Assembly (NCBI RefSeq): GCF_036240795.1
Contig: NZ_CP108454.1
Span: 7,066,001-7,130,000 of the forward strand
Direction: 5' to 3'
DNA length: 64,000 bases
Source of the DNA: Streptomyces sp. NBC_01268
GTDB lineage: Bacteria > Actinomycetota > Actinomycetes > Streptomycetales > Streptomycetaceae
The notes beneath the pieces were generated by a model, which did not search any database, was not told the origin of the DNA, and saw nothing but the letters and a program-made list of their open reading frames with translations. Below are positions 9,062-18,600 of the stretch, piece by piece (position 1 is the first letter of the stretch; every line of letters starts with the position of its first letter). The position numbers and the translations under genes were made by a program.

Positions 9062-11605
9062 ATGGGACGCGGAAAACTCCGTATCTACCTCGGCGCGGCA
9101 CCGGGCGTCGGCAAGACGTACTCGATGCTCTCGGAGGCCCACCGGCGGGTCGAGCGCGGCACCGACTGCGTCGTCGCCTTCGTCGAGCACCACCACAGGC
9201 CGCGCACGGAGGTGATGCTGCACGGCCTGGAGACGATGCCGCGTACGGAGATCGCCTACCGGGACACGGTGTTCACCGAGATGGACGTGGACGCGGTGCT
9301 GGCCAGGAAGCCCGCCGTCGCGCTCGTGGACGAGCTGGCCCACACCAACATCCCCGGCTCCCGCAACGCCAAGCGCTGGCAGGACGTCGAGGAGCTGCTC
9401 GCCGCCGGCATCGACGTGATCTCCACGGTCAACATCCAGCACCTGGAGTCCCTCGGCGACGTCGTCGAGTCGATCACGGGGGTGCGGCAGCGGGAGACCG
9501 TCCCCGACGAGGTGGTACGCCGCGCCGACCAGATAGAACTGGTCGACATGTCGCCCCAGGCGCTGCGGCGGCGGATGGCGCACGGCAACGTCTACAAGCC
9601 GGACAAGGTCGACGCGGCCCTGTCCAACTACTTCCGCCCCGGCAACCTCACCGCCCTGCGCGAACTGGCGCTGCTGTGGACCGCCGACCGGGTCGACGAA
9701 TACCTCCAGGAGTACCGCACCGAACACCGGGTCTCGAAGATCTGGGGCTCCCGCGAGCGGATCGTCGTCGGTCTCACCGGAGGACCCGAGGGCCGCACCC
9801 TCATCCGCCGCGCCGCCCGACTGGCCGAGAAGGGCGCCGGAGGCGAGGTCCTCGCCGTCTACATCGCGCGCAGCGACGGACTCACCTCTGCCTCGCCGAA
9901 GGAACTGGCCGTCCAGCGGACCCTCGTCGAGGACCTGGGCGGCACGTTCCACCACGTCATCGGCGACGACATCTCCACCGGACTCCTGGAGTTCGCGCGT
10001 GGGGTCAACGCCACCCAGATCGTCCTGGGCGTCAGCCGCCGCCGCTCCTGGCAGTACGCCTTCAGCCCCGGTGTCAGCGCCACGGTCGCCCGCGAGTCGG
10101 GGCCCGACCTCGACGTCCACATCGTCACCCACGACGAGGCGGCGAAGGGCCGCGGCCTGCCCGTGGCGCGTCGCGCGAAGCTGGGACGGTCCCGCACGAT
10201 CTGGGGCTGGCTCGTCGGCCTCGCAGGACCGGTGCTCCTCACCCTGCTGCTCAGCAGCACCCTCCCGGACGTAGGCCTCGCCAACGACGTCCTGCTCTTC
10301 CTCACCCTCACGGTCGCCGCGGCACTCCTCGGCGGCCTCAGGCCCGCCCTCGCCTCCGCAGCTGTCGGATCGCTGCTGCTCAACTACTACTTCACCCCTC
10401 CGATACACGAACTCACCATCGCCGACCCGAAGAACGTGGTCGCTCTGGTGATCTTCGTGGGCGTGGCGATCTCCGTCGCTTCCGTGGTCGACCTGGCCGC
10501 CCGCCGCACTCACCAGGCCGCCCGCCTGCGTGCGGAGGCGGAGACGCTCTCCTTCCTCGCCGGCAGCGTGCTGCGCGGCGAGACCGGCCTGGACGCGCTG
10601 CTCGAACGGCTCCGGGAGACCTTCGCCATGGAGTCCGTCGCGCTCCTGGAGCGCCGCCACGACACCGAGCCGTGGACGTGTGTCGCGGTCGTCGGCCCCG
10701 GCCGCCCGGTCGGCCGGCCCGAGGACGCGGACGTCGACATACCGGTCGGCGACCACCTGGCCCTCGCCCTGACGGGGCGGGTCCTGCCGGGCGAGGACCG
10801 GCGTGTGCTCGGCGCGTTCGCCGCCCAGGCGGCGGTCGTGCTCGACCGGCAGCGTCTCGTCGACGAGGCGGAGGAGGCCCGCCGGCTCGCCGAGGGCAAC
10901 AAGATCCGCACCTCGCTGCTCGCCGCCGTCAGCCACGACCTGCGCACCCCGCTCGCCGGCATCAAGGCCTCGGTCTCCTCGCTGCGGGCGGAGGACGTCG
11001 AGTGGTCGGAGGAGGACCGGGCCGACCTGCTCGCGAACGTGGAGGAGGGCGCCGACCGGCTCGACCACCTCGTCGGCAACCTGCTGGACGTCTCCCGCCT
11101 GGAGACCGGCACCGTCACCGCCGTCCTGCGGCAGACCGACCTCGACGAGGTCGTTCCGATGGCACTCGTCGGCGTGCCCGACGACAGTGTCGAGCTCGAC
11201 ATCCCCGAGACCCTGCCCATGGTCGTCGTCGACCGCGGCCTGCTCGAACGGGCCGTCGCCAACGTCGTCGAGAACGCGGTGAAGTACAGCCCTGACGGAG
11301 CACCGGTCCTCGTCGCAGCCAGCGCGATCGCCGACCGCGTCGAACTCCGGGTCGTCGACCGCGGCCCGGGCGTGCCCGACGAGGCCAAGGACCGCATCTT
11401 CGGCGCCTTCCAACGCCACGGCGACGCCCCGCGCGGCGCGGGAGTCGGCCTCGGCCTCGCCGTCGCCCGCGGCTTCGTCGAAGCCATGGGCGGCACGGTC
11501 ACGGCCGAGGACACCCCGGGCGGCGGCCTGACCATGACCATCAGCCTCCGCAGGGAGGACGGCACCCCGCCCTTCCACCCCGACGCGACGACCGAGACGA
11601 CCTGA
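9062..11605 (+). CDS. kdpD: Sensor histidine kinase KdpD, second copy
   Basis: 847 residues. From the N-terminus: KdpD domain with Walker A GAAPGVGKTYSM (about residues 10-21) and Walker B-like VALVDELAHTN; a USP-like domain (about 240-370); four transmembrane helices (about 385-480); a GAF domain; a HisKA box AVSHDLRTPLAG with His at about 625; and a HATPase domain ending GVGLGLAVARGFVEAMGG. Full length for actinobacterial KdpD. It follows kdpE and forms the regulatory pair for K+ limitation. It resembles the truncated copy at the left window edge closely along its length, pointing to duplication of this gene. Confidence 0.96.
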   Translation: MGRGKLRIYLGAAPGVGKTYSMLSEAHRRVERGTDCVVAFVEHHHRPRTEVMLHGLETMPRTEIAYRDTVFTEMDVDAVLARKPAVALVDELAHTNIPGSRNAKRWQDVEELLAAGIDVISTVNIQHLESLGDVVESITGVRQRETVPDEVVRRADQIELVDMSPQALRRRMAHGNVYKPDKVDAALSNYFRPGNLTALRELALLWTADRVDEYLQEYRTEHRVSKIWGSRERIVVGLTGGPEGRTLIRRAARLAEKGAGGEVLAVYIARSDGLTSASPKELAVQRTLVEDLGGTFHHVIGDDISTGLLEFARGVNATQIVLGVSRRRSWQYAFSPGVSATVARESGPDLDVHIVTHDEAAKGRGLPVARRAKLGRSRTIWGWLVGLAGPVLLTLLLSSTLPDVGLANDVLLFLTLTVAAALLGGLRPALASAAVGSLLLNYYFTPPIHELTIADPKNVVALVIFVGVAISVASVVDLAARRTHQAARLRAEAETLSFLAGSVLRGETGLDALLERLRETFAMESVALLERRHDTEPWTCVAVVGPGRPVGRPEDADVDIPVGDHLALALTGRVLPGEDRRVLGAFAAQAAVVLDRQRLVDEAEEARRLAEGNKIRTSLLAAVSHDLRTPLAGIKASVSSLRAEDVEWSEEDRADLLANVEEGADRLDHLVGNLLDVSRLETGTVTAVLRQTDLDEVVPMALVGVPDDSVELDIPETLPMVVVDRGLLERAVANVVENAVKYSPDGAPVLVAASAIADRVELRVVDRGPGVPDEAKDRIFGAFQRHGDAPRGAGVGLGLAVARGFVEAMGGTVTAEDTPGGGLTMTISLRREDGTPPFHPDATTETT

Positions 11606-11691
11606 CCGCTCGGAACCGTACGGCCGGATGATCAGTCATCCATCAGGGTGCCGGCAGGGCACCGAGGACGCGGACGAAGGGGGGAGTGCTG

Positions 11692-12714
11692 GTGAGCGAG
11701 ACGGAGCACTCGCGAACGAAGGCGCGCATGACCGGGGTCAAGGCACTCGCCGCCGCTCTGGCGGTGGCGGCGGCCGCCGGCGCGGTCTGGTTCGGACTCG
11801 GCGGCGGCGAGGCGTCCGGCGACGACCTGGGGGACAGCTGCCGGGGGTCGCTGGCGGTCGAGGAGGCCCGGACGTTCTTCGCCGGTGCCGACCTGGAAGC
11901 GCGCGGGCACACCGGTGAATGGGTCGGACACGACACGGAGTGGTGCTCGGTCACGGCGCGCGGACAGGACTCGGCGCCCACCCTGCGGCTGCAGATCCGC
12001 CCGGTCGCCGCACACCGGGCCAGCGGTGCGGCGGAGGAGGCCTCGGCGACGCCCATCGGATACGGGTGGAACGGTTCGTTCGTCGGCCGGAGCCGGCCTG
12101 AGGCGGCGGTGCTCGTCGACTGCGAGGCGCTGCCCGGCAAGGGCCTCCTCGTTCTGACCGAGGCCACGGCGAAGGCCGAGGACCTGACGAAGGAGCAGGT
12201 CGGCCAAGTCGCCCGGCTCGCCACGGAGACGGCCCGGAAGGCCGCCGATCGCTTCCACTGCGAGGGAGCGCTCGGCACACGTCCGTCCGGGGTGGACCTG
12301 AGCGAATGGCGCGAGGTACCGCCCGCCCGCGCGACGGGGACCTGCCGGAACGTGCTCACCGCAGCGACCGCGACCCGGCTGGGCGTCACGGCAATCTCCG
12401 AGAAGCCGGCCGGCCGCGCGCTGACCGAGGCCTGCGCGCTGAAGCGCGGGGCGAAGACGCTCGCCGAGCTGACCGCCTACTACGGCGCCTCCGCCGAGCA
12501 GGAGATGTATCTCGACGGCCGCTACCCCGGCAGCGTCAAGGGCGCCAGCACGCGCGCCCTCACCTGCAAGGGAGCCCTCGGGACCGCGTACGTCAAGCTG
12601 GTCGGTCCGTCCGGCGGCCACGGCGGGCCGGGGGAGCTCCGGCCCGCCGACGTCCAGGAGCTGCTGGGCAGCTTCGCAGCCGCGTCGACGGCCCGCCACG
12701 GCTGCCCCGCGTGA
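11692..12714 (+). CDS. Membrane-anchored extracytoplasmic protein of unknown function
   Basis: 340 residues from GTG 11692, chosen because GGGGAG sits 5 bp upstream; another GTG at 11686 has no suitable spacing. After a short basic start there is one hydrophobic helix (ALAAALAVAAAAGAVWFGLG) and then a soluble domain with paired cysteines. The protein appears to be an internal duplication: both halves open with a Cys-containing segment (DSCRGSLAVEEARTFF and GTCRNVLTAATATRLG) and carry a second Cys about 50 residues on (TEWCSV, EACALK). I do not recognise the family. It lies downstream of kdpD, but an 80-bp gap with a small inverted repeat (GGATGA/TCATCC, 11626-11641) separates them, so co-regulation is unproven. 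Confidence 0.8.
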   Translation: MSETEHSRTKARMTGVKALAAALAVAAAAGAVWFGLGGGEASGDDLGDSCRGSLAVEEARTFFAGADLEARGHTGEWVGHDTEWCSVTARGQDSAPTLRLQIRPVAAHRASGAAEEASATPIGYGWNGSFVGRSRPEAAVLVDCEALPGKGLLVLTEATAKAEDLTKEQVGQVARLATETARKAADRFHCEGALGTRPSGVDLSEWREVPPARATGTCRNVLTAATATRLGVTAISEKPAGRALTEACALKRGAKTLAELTAYYGASAEQEMYLDGRYPGSVKGASTRALTCKGALGTAYVKLVGPSGGHGGPGELRPADVQELLGSFAAASTARHGCPA

Positions 12715-12852
12715 GCCGGTACGAGGAACGGGCGTTCAGGCGTCCGAGCCCGGGCGTTTCCCCCCGGGGGCATCTGCCGCGCAGGGGCGGACCCGGCCCT
12801 GTCGGAACCGGCCACCGCCGGACCGTAGGTCGGTAGGTCCGTCGGCCGTCGA

Positions 12853-13719
<867 letters not shown>

Positions 13720-13906
13720 GGGAACGCCTCCTTCGTGAAACCGGTTCGACACTGGTCAGGACGGCCGAGCGGGACCCGCGGATGCGCCTCCGGCGTCAGG
13801 AACACGTCAAACTCGCGGGCCTGCGCGGGTGTCGGAGTGTGACGGGGGCCGGGCGCGCATGATGGAGGGAGAGCGTGTGGGTGTGGCGTATCGGTAGGAG
13901 CCCCCG

Positions 13907-13994
13907 ATGGCGCGAGGACGATTGCGGATCTACCTCGGGGCCGCCCCGGGGGTGGGGAAGACGTACGCCATGCTCGAGGAAGGGCAGCGGAGGT
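13907..13994 (+). pseudogene. 5' fragment of a third kdpD
   Basis: ATG 13907 begins MARGRLRIYLGAAPGVGKTY followed by AMLEEGQRR, the unmistakable first 29 residues of KdpD including the Walker A motif. Similarity stops at about 13994, where the DNA becomes the antisense strand of an epimerase gene. The frame then runs on as unrelated sequence to 14206. About 95% of the gene is missing, so it cannot encode a working kinase. A KdpD remnant this close to two larger copies points to recombination between copies or incoming DNA. Confidence 0.85.
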
Positions 13995-15046
13995 CGACTC
14001 GGGTGGTCGGGGCGGCGGAGTCGCCGAGCGAGCGCAACCCATGGCTCCTCGGCTCTGCGGCGTGCAGCTCGGAGGCCAGAGCCTGCATGTGGGCGTGCAT
14101 GCCGTTGCGAAGGTCGACCTGGGGCTTCCACTCCAGGACCTCCTGGGCGCGGCCCCGGTTGGCACGGGTGGTGAGGACGTCGCCGCTGCGAGGGCGCTCC
14201 TGTTGAACCTGGACCTCGAGTCCGGTGAGGCTGCGCGCAATGCTGATCACTTCGAGAAGGGAGGCGCCCGAACCGCCGCCCACGTTGATCACGCCCTGCG
14301 CCGTCGGGAACGTGGCCGCGGCAATGGTGGCCGAGACCGCGGCGTCGACGTACGTGAAGTCCCGGCGCTGGTGACCGTCACCGTACAGACGGAGCGGTTG
14401 ACCGGTAAGGGCCGCCGTGAGGGCACGGTGGGTGAACATGTCCGGCCGCTGCCGGGGGCCGTAGACGGTGAAGTACCGCAGGGCGACGACGCTGGTCGGG
14501 CAGTGGGGCCTGTGTGGAGTGCGCGAGGCAGAGCTGCTCCTCGGCGAGCTTGGTGACCGCGTACGGGGACGCCGGCTGGGGCCTGTCGGTCTCCACGCTC
14601 GCACCGCCGTCCGTGGCGCCGTAGACGCTGGAGGACGAAGCCACCACGAGTCTGGGCACGCCCATGCGGGCGACGGCGTCCATGACGCGATGGGTTGCGA
14701 GGATGTTCGAGGCGACGTAGTCGCTGAACTTCGGTCCCCAGGAAGGGCGTACCCCAGGGATACCGGCCAGGTGGAAGACGGCGTTCGCTTCCACGAGAAG
14801 CGGCTCGATCGCACAGCTGAGGAGGTCGGCGGTGACGTGCATGTATCCCGGGATCCCCTGCAGAGCGGCGAGGTTGGCGGCGGCCGTGGGGTCGGTCGCC
14901 GGGTCGCGCCGGTCGACGCCGATGACGATGGCGCCGGCCTGGACGAGGGCGCGCGCGAGGTGGGAGCCGATGAAGCCGGCGGCGCCGGTCACGACGGCCC
15001 GACGCGGGACGGTGGTGGTCAGGTGGGCGGGCGAGTTCCGTGACAC
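13930..15046 (-). pseudogene. NAD-dependent nucleotide-sugar epimerase, frameshifted and fused to foreign 3' DNA
   Basis: From a GTG at 15046 (GGAGA upstream) the frame reads a Rossmann start VVTGAAGFIGSHLARALVQA, then VFHLAGIPGVRPSWG and the active-site block SSSSVYG ... SPYAVTKLAEEQLCLAH. This is an extended short-chain dehydrogenase of the UDP-glucuronate/UDP-glucose 4-epimerase type. Between 14491 and 14520 the reading frame changes: the continuation SVVALRYFTVYGPRQRPDMF is in another frame and runs through VDAAVSATIAAA and VINVGGGSGASLLEVI. The C-terminal end then crosses into the antisense of the kdpD fragment and stops at 13930. One indel plus the chimeric end make it a pseudogene unless the frameshift is a sequencing error. 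Confidence 0.85.
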
Positions 15047-15078
15047 GGGAATCTCCAGAAGGTGGCGAAGGGATACGT

Positions 15079-15626
15079 TCAGGAGAGGCGGGCCAGCACG
15101 GTGCGGCCGTGGGCGCTGAGGGCGGGGTCGTCCTGCTCGTATCCACGCACCAGGGCGGTGACGGCTTCGATCGCGCCGAAGGACTCCAGCAGCCGCTGTT
15201 CGGTGTCGTTCAGCGGCTGTCCGTACCCGGCGAAGAACGCCGTGCGGAGGTTGGGCGCTGCCTGCCAGCGGCGGAACTCGAGCCGGGCAAGTCGCGGATG
15301 CGGGCGTCGCGGCGCATGTGCTCGAAGTCGCACAGCCCGAAGGCGTCACCGACGAGCCAGTTCCGCGGTTGGTAGTCGAGGTGGCATGCCGCGCTGTCCA
15401 TGGGTGTGTTCGCCAGGTCGTCGGCGCTGTGGCTCAGGCCGTTGCGTTCGACCGCGGAGATGAGGCCGGCCCGGTCCGCACGGGCGATCCAGTCGCGCAG
15501 TCGCTGGGCGAGTTCCGTGCCGACGGCTCCGCTGGGCGGCACCGAGTTGGCGCGGCAGCGCATCGTCCACCTCCTCGCCAGGATCAGGAGCCACTCCGCC
15601 TGACCCACCTGTACGGCGGCACGCAC
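15079..15626 (-). pseudogene. Aminoglycoside-phosphotransferase-like kinase, truncated and frameshifted
   Basis: The frame entered near 15626 contains the APH/choline-kinase catalytic signature, with ACHLDYQPRNWLV (brenner-type H-x-D, here HLDYQPRNW) and LCDFEHMRRDARIRDL (the metal-binding Asp region). Immediately after RIRDL, at about 15285-15293, the frame breaks. The expected continuation ARLEFRRW and the helical C-terminus TEQRLLESFGAIEAVTALVR appear one frame over and end at 15079. A single missing base would explain the shift. The N-terminal kinase lobe is absent, since only ~35 unrelated residues precede. Together with the broken epimerase it forms a decayed block. Confidence 0.8.
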
Positions 15627-15699
15627 CCGCCGGACGCGGGCGACGCCACCCGACCGGGCAAAGCGGCACGGGTTCGCGTCAACTCCCTCCCGACAAGGG

Positions 15700-15726
15700 T
15701 TGATCTGAGCCGGTCTGCCCTATGTT
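15700..15726 (+). promoter_or_regulatory. Possible promoter of the galactose oxidase gene
   Basis: TTGATC at 15700-15705 and TATGTT at 15721-15726 resemble sigma-70-type elements with a short 15-bp spacer, about 50 bp before the coding start. A very strong ribosome site AGGAGGT follows at 15764-15770, 4 bp before the TTG start. The promoter call rests on similarity alone. Confidence 0.3.
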
Positions 15727-15774
15727 CTAGGGGCCCACCGCGGTTCAGGTCCACGGTTCGCCCAGGAGGTCCGA

Positions 15775-18324
15775 TTGCAGCCCAGACGCGTCCACGCCCG
15801 TGCCCGAGCGTTGCGCCGCTCCCATGTGCTCATCGCCTTCGGCCTCGGCTCGCTGCTCGTCGGGGCCACGCCCTGGCTCGGCGTCGCCAGCCCGGGACCC
15901 GGCGCACACGGTCCGACCCCGCCGCCGACGCCCTTCACCCAGCGGACCGCGCAGCAGTCGCCGCACCACGGCGTGGCCCCCGCGAACGCCATGGAGCCGA
16001 TGGCTCCCGTCCTCGACCGGACCGGATGGACGGCCACGGCGAGCGACGAGGAGACCGCCAAGGAGAACGGGCGCGCGGCCAACGTCCTCGACGGCAAGAC
16101 GGCCACCCTCTGGCACAGCAGGTGGTCCGGGACCCCGGCCCCGCTGCCCCACGTCATCACCATCGACATGCACCGCACGACGGTGGTCTCGGCGCTCCTC
16201 TACCAGCCCCGCACCGACAACAAGGCCAACGGGCGCGTCGGTGAGTACAGCATCAGCGTGAGCACCGACGGCCGCGCCTGGGGCAGTCCGGTCGCCACCG
16301 GCACCCTCGCGGACGACGCGAGCACCAAGACCCTCGGATTCGCCCCGCAGGGCGCCCGGTTCGTCCGGCTCACCGCCGTCACCGAGGCCGGCAAGCGCGG
16401 CCCGTGGACCTCCGCCGCGGAACTCAACCTGCTCGGCGACCCCGGAACCCCGGCGGCCACCGTCGACCTGCCCAGGACCGGATGGACGGCCACGGCGAGC
16501 GACGAGGAGACCGCCAAGGAGAACGGGCGCGCGGCCAACGTCCTCGACGGCGACGCCGCCACCCTCTGGCACAGCAGGTGGTCCGGGACCCCGGCCCCGC
16601 TGCCGCACAGCATCACCATCGACACCCACCGCACGACGGCCGTCTCCGCCCTGGTCTACCAGCCCCGCAAGGACAGCCCCAACGGGCGAGCGGGCACCTA
16701 CACCGTCACCACCAGCACCGATGGCACCACCTTCGGCGCAGCGGTCGCCTCGGGCACCTGGCGCGACGACGACACCGTCAAGACCGCCACGTTCACCCGC
16801 ACCGTCAACGCCCGCTACGTACGCCTGACCGTGACCCGCGAGGCCGGCAACCGCGGGCCCTGGGCCTCCGCCGCCGAGATGCGCCTGAGCGGACCGGCCA
16901 ACCCGGCCGCCCACGGCTCCTGGAGCCGGATCACCGGTTTCCCCCTGGTGCCGGTGGCCACCGCCGTCCTGCCCGGCGACAAGCTCCTGGCCTGGTCGGC
17001 GTACGCGATCGACCGCTTCGGCGGCAGCAACGGCTACACCCAGACCGCGATCCTGGACCTGAAGACGGGCAAGGTCACCCAGCGCCGCATCGACAACACC
17101 GGCCACGACATGTTCTGCCCGGGCATAGCGATGCTCGCCGACGGCCGGGTCCTGGTCACCGGCGGCAGCAACGCCGACAAGGCGAGCATCTACGACCCGG
17201 CCACCGACAGCTGGTCCTCGACGACCAGCATGAACATCGCCCGCGGCTACCAGGCCATGACCCTGCTCTCCACCGGCGAGGCCTTCGTCCTCGGCGGATC
17301 CTGGAGCGGAACCGCGGGTGACAAGGCCGGCGAGGTCTGGTCCCCGGACACCCGCACCTGGCGCAGACTGCCCGGCGTCTCCGCGGTCCCGGCGATGACC
17401 GCCGACCCCGCCGGCGCCTACCGCGCCGACAACCACATGTGGCTGTACGCCACCTCGGGCGGCAAGGTGCTCCAGCTCGGCCCGAGCAAGCAGATGAACT
17501 GGATCACGACCTCCGGGAACGGCACCCTGACCCCCGCCGGCACCAGGGCCGACAGCCCGGACGCCATGACCGGCAACGCCGTCGCGTACGACATCGGCAA
17601 GCTGCTCACCCTGGGCGGCTCGCCCGGGTACCAGAGCACGCCCGCCACCCGGCGCGCGTACACCGTGAGCGTCGACGGCACGCAGGTGCGGGCCGCGCGC
17701 ACGGGCGACATGGACCACGCCCGCGCCTTCGGCAACAGCGTCGTCCTGCCCGACGGCAAGGTCGCCGTGTTCGGCGGGCAGGCGTTCCCCGTGCCGTTCA
17801 GCGACGCCACGTCCGTGCTGACCCCCGAGCTGTGGGACCCGGCGACCGGACGCTTCACCCCGCTCGCCAGCATGGCGATCCCGCGCAACTACCACAGCGT
17901 GGCCAACCTGCTGCCCGACGGCCGGATCTTCTCCGGCGGCGGCGGCCTGTGCGGCGACTGCGCCACCAACCACTCCGACGGCGCCGTGTTCACGCCGCCG
18001 TACCTGCTCAACGCGGACGGTTCGGCCAAGGCGCGTCCCGTCATCACCGGCGGCGTGCCGCCCCGGGTCGCCGCCGGCAGCTCGCTCACCGTCGGCACCG
18101 AAGGGTCGGTGGCCTCCTTCGTCCTGGTACGGGCCGCGGCCGCGACCCACTCCACGGACAACGACCAGCGGCGGGTCCCGCTGGTGTCCACGGCCACGGG
18201 ATCCGGCACGCACACGGTGTCCATCCCGGCCGACAAGGGCGTGGTCCTGCCGGGCACCTACATGCTCTTCGCCCTGGACGGCCACGGGGTGCCGAGCGTC
18301 GCCCGCCTCGTCACCGTCTTCTGA
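15775..18324 (+). CDS. Secreted galactose oxidase with two N-terminal F5/8 type C domains
   Basis: 849 residues from a TTG start, set by AGGAGGT 4 bp upstream. A signal peptide (RRSHVLIAFGLGSLLVGATP) is followed by two discoidin/CBM32-type domains (about residues 80-222 and 232-378), a seven-bladed kelch-type propeller, and a C-terminal DUF1929-type domain. The copper-radical residues of galactose oxidase can all be placed: Cys448 in HDMFCPGIAM and Tyr492 in RGYQAMT form the Cys-Tyr cofactor, Tyr706-His707 lie in RNYHSVANLLPDGR, and His792 in THSTDNDQRRVPL. The GGSWSG and GGGLCGDCATNH blocks also match. Predicted reaction: oxidation of primary alcohols such as C6 of galactose to aldehyde with release of H2O2. 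The fungal enzyme has one CBM; here there are two, almost identical in DNA. A strong terminator follows. Confidence 0.92.
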   Translation: MQPRRVHARARALRRSHVLIAFGLGSLLVGATPWLGVASPGPGAHGPTPPPTPFTQRTAQQSPHHGVAPANAMEPMAPVLDRTGWTATASDEETAKENGRAANVLDGKTATLWHSRWSGTPAPLPHVITIDMHRTTVVSALLYQPRTDNKANGRVGEYSISVSTDGRAWGSPVATGTLADDASTKTLGFAPQGARFVRLTAVTEAGKRGPWTSAAELNLLGDPGTPAATVDLPRTGWTATASDEETAKENGRAANVLDGDAATLWHSRWSGTPAPLPHSITIDTHRTTAVSALVYQPRKDSPNGRAGTYTVTTSTDGTTFGAAVASGTWRDDDTVKTATFTRTVNARYVRLTVTREAGNRGPWASAAEMRLSGPANPAAHGSWSRITGFPLVPVATAVLPGDKLLAWSAYAIDRFGGSNGYTQTAILDLKTGKVTQRRIDNTGHDMFCPGIAMLADGRVLVTGGSNADKASIYDPATDSWSSTTSMNIARGYQAMTLLSTGEAFVLGGSWSGTAGDKAGEVWSPDTRTWRRLPGVSAVPAMTADPAGAYRADNHMWLYATSGGKVLQLGPSKQMNWITTSGNGTLTPAGTRADSPDAMTGNAVAYDIGKLLTLGGSPGYQSTPATRRAYTVSVDGTQVRAARTGDMDHARAFGNSVVLPDGKVAVFGGQAFPVPFSDATSVLTPELWDPATGRFTPLASMAIPRNYHSVANLLPDGRIFSGGGGLCGDCATNHSDGAVFTPPYLLNADGSAKARPVITGGVPPRVAAGSSLTVGTEGSVASFVLVRAAAATHSTDNDQRRVPLVSTATGSGTHTVSIPADKGVVLPGTYMLFALDGHGVPSVARLVTVF
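16019..16604 (+). repeat. Direct repeat of 130 bp within the two CBM domains of the galactose oxidase
   Basis: 16019-16148 and 16475-16604 are identical except for about four substitutions in a 6-bp patch (16096-16101 versus 16552-16557). The spacing of 456 bp equals one domain length, so the repeat is in frame. Sequence outside these 130 bp diverges much more between the two domains, which suggests recent gene conversion rather than a whole-domain recent duplication. Confidence 0.9.
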
Positions 18325-18329
18325 CGGTA

Positions 18330-18386
18330 CGGCGTCGGCGTCCGCCCCCGGCCGGGTCACCCCGCCGGGGGCGGACGCCGACGCCG
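18330..18386 (+). terminator. Long perfect hairpin terminator
   Basis: Arms 18330-18352 and 18364-18386 are perfectly complementary over 23 bp (core GGCGTCGGCGTCCGCCCCCG), with an 11-nt loop, starting 5 bp after the galactose oxidase stop. There is no U-run. It ends the upstream gene and isolates it from the phosphatase gene. Confidence 0.88.
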
Positions 18387-18600
18387 GGCCCGGCCGACCG
18401 GGCCGCGTGGGCCTCCACGCTCCCCGAGAGGGGGCGAAGGGCTCCGAGGCAGCCGTCCGCATCCGGTAGGAGTCGCCGGTGTCCACCCATCCGTCCCTGC
18501 CCGGCGACCGCCCTGGAAGGCCGCACCGATGTGCTGCCGCGCGGAACCCGGGCGCATCGGCTACGAGGCGTGGCATGCTCGACTCATGGAGGGCGATTCC

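Noticed and set aside
8963..11578. An 871-codon minus-strand frame opposite kdpD
   Set aside because: Antisense shadow of a well-defined histidine kinase; no recognisable domain.
12819..12841. CGGACC / GGTCCG as a terminator between the unknown membrane protein gene and the slipin gene
   Set aside because: Only six base pairs with an 11-nt loop; too weak to call.
13907..14206. The 99-codon plus-strand frame as a real short KdpD-like protein
   Set aside because: Only the first ~29 codons are KdpD. The rest is antisense to an epimerase and shows no coding character.
15745..18576. A 943-codon minus-strand frame over the galactose oxidase gene
   Set aside because: It lies exactly opposite a gene with all catalytic residues in place and shows only antisense-type low-complexity sequence.
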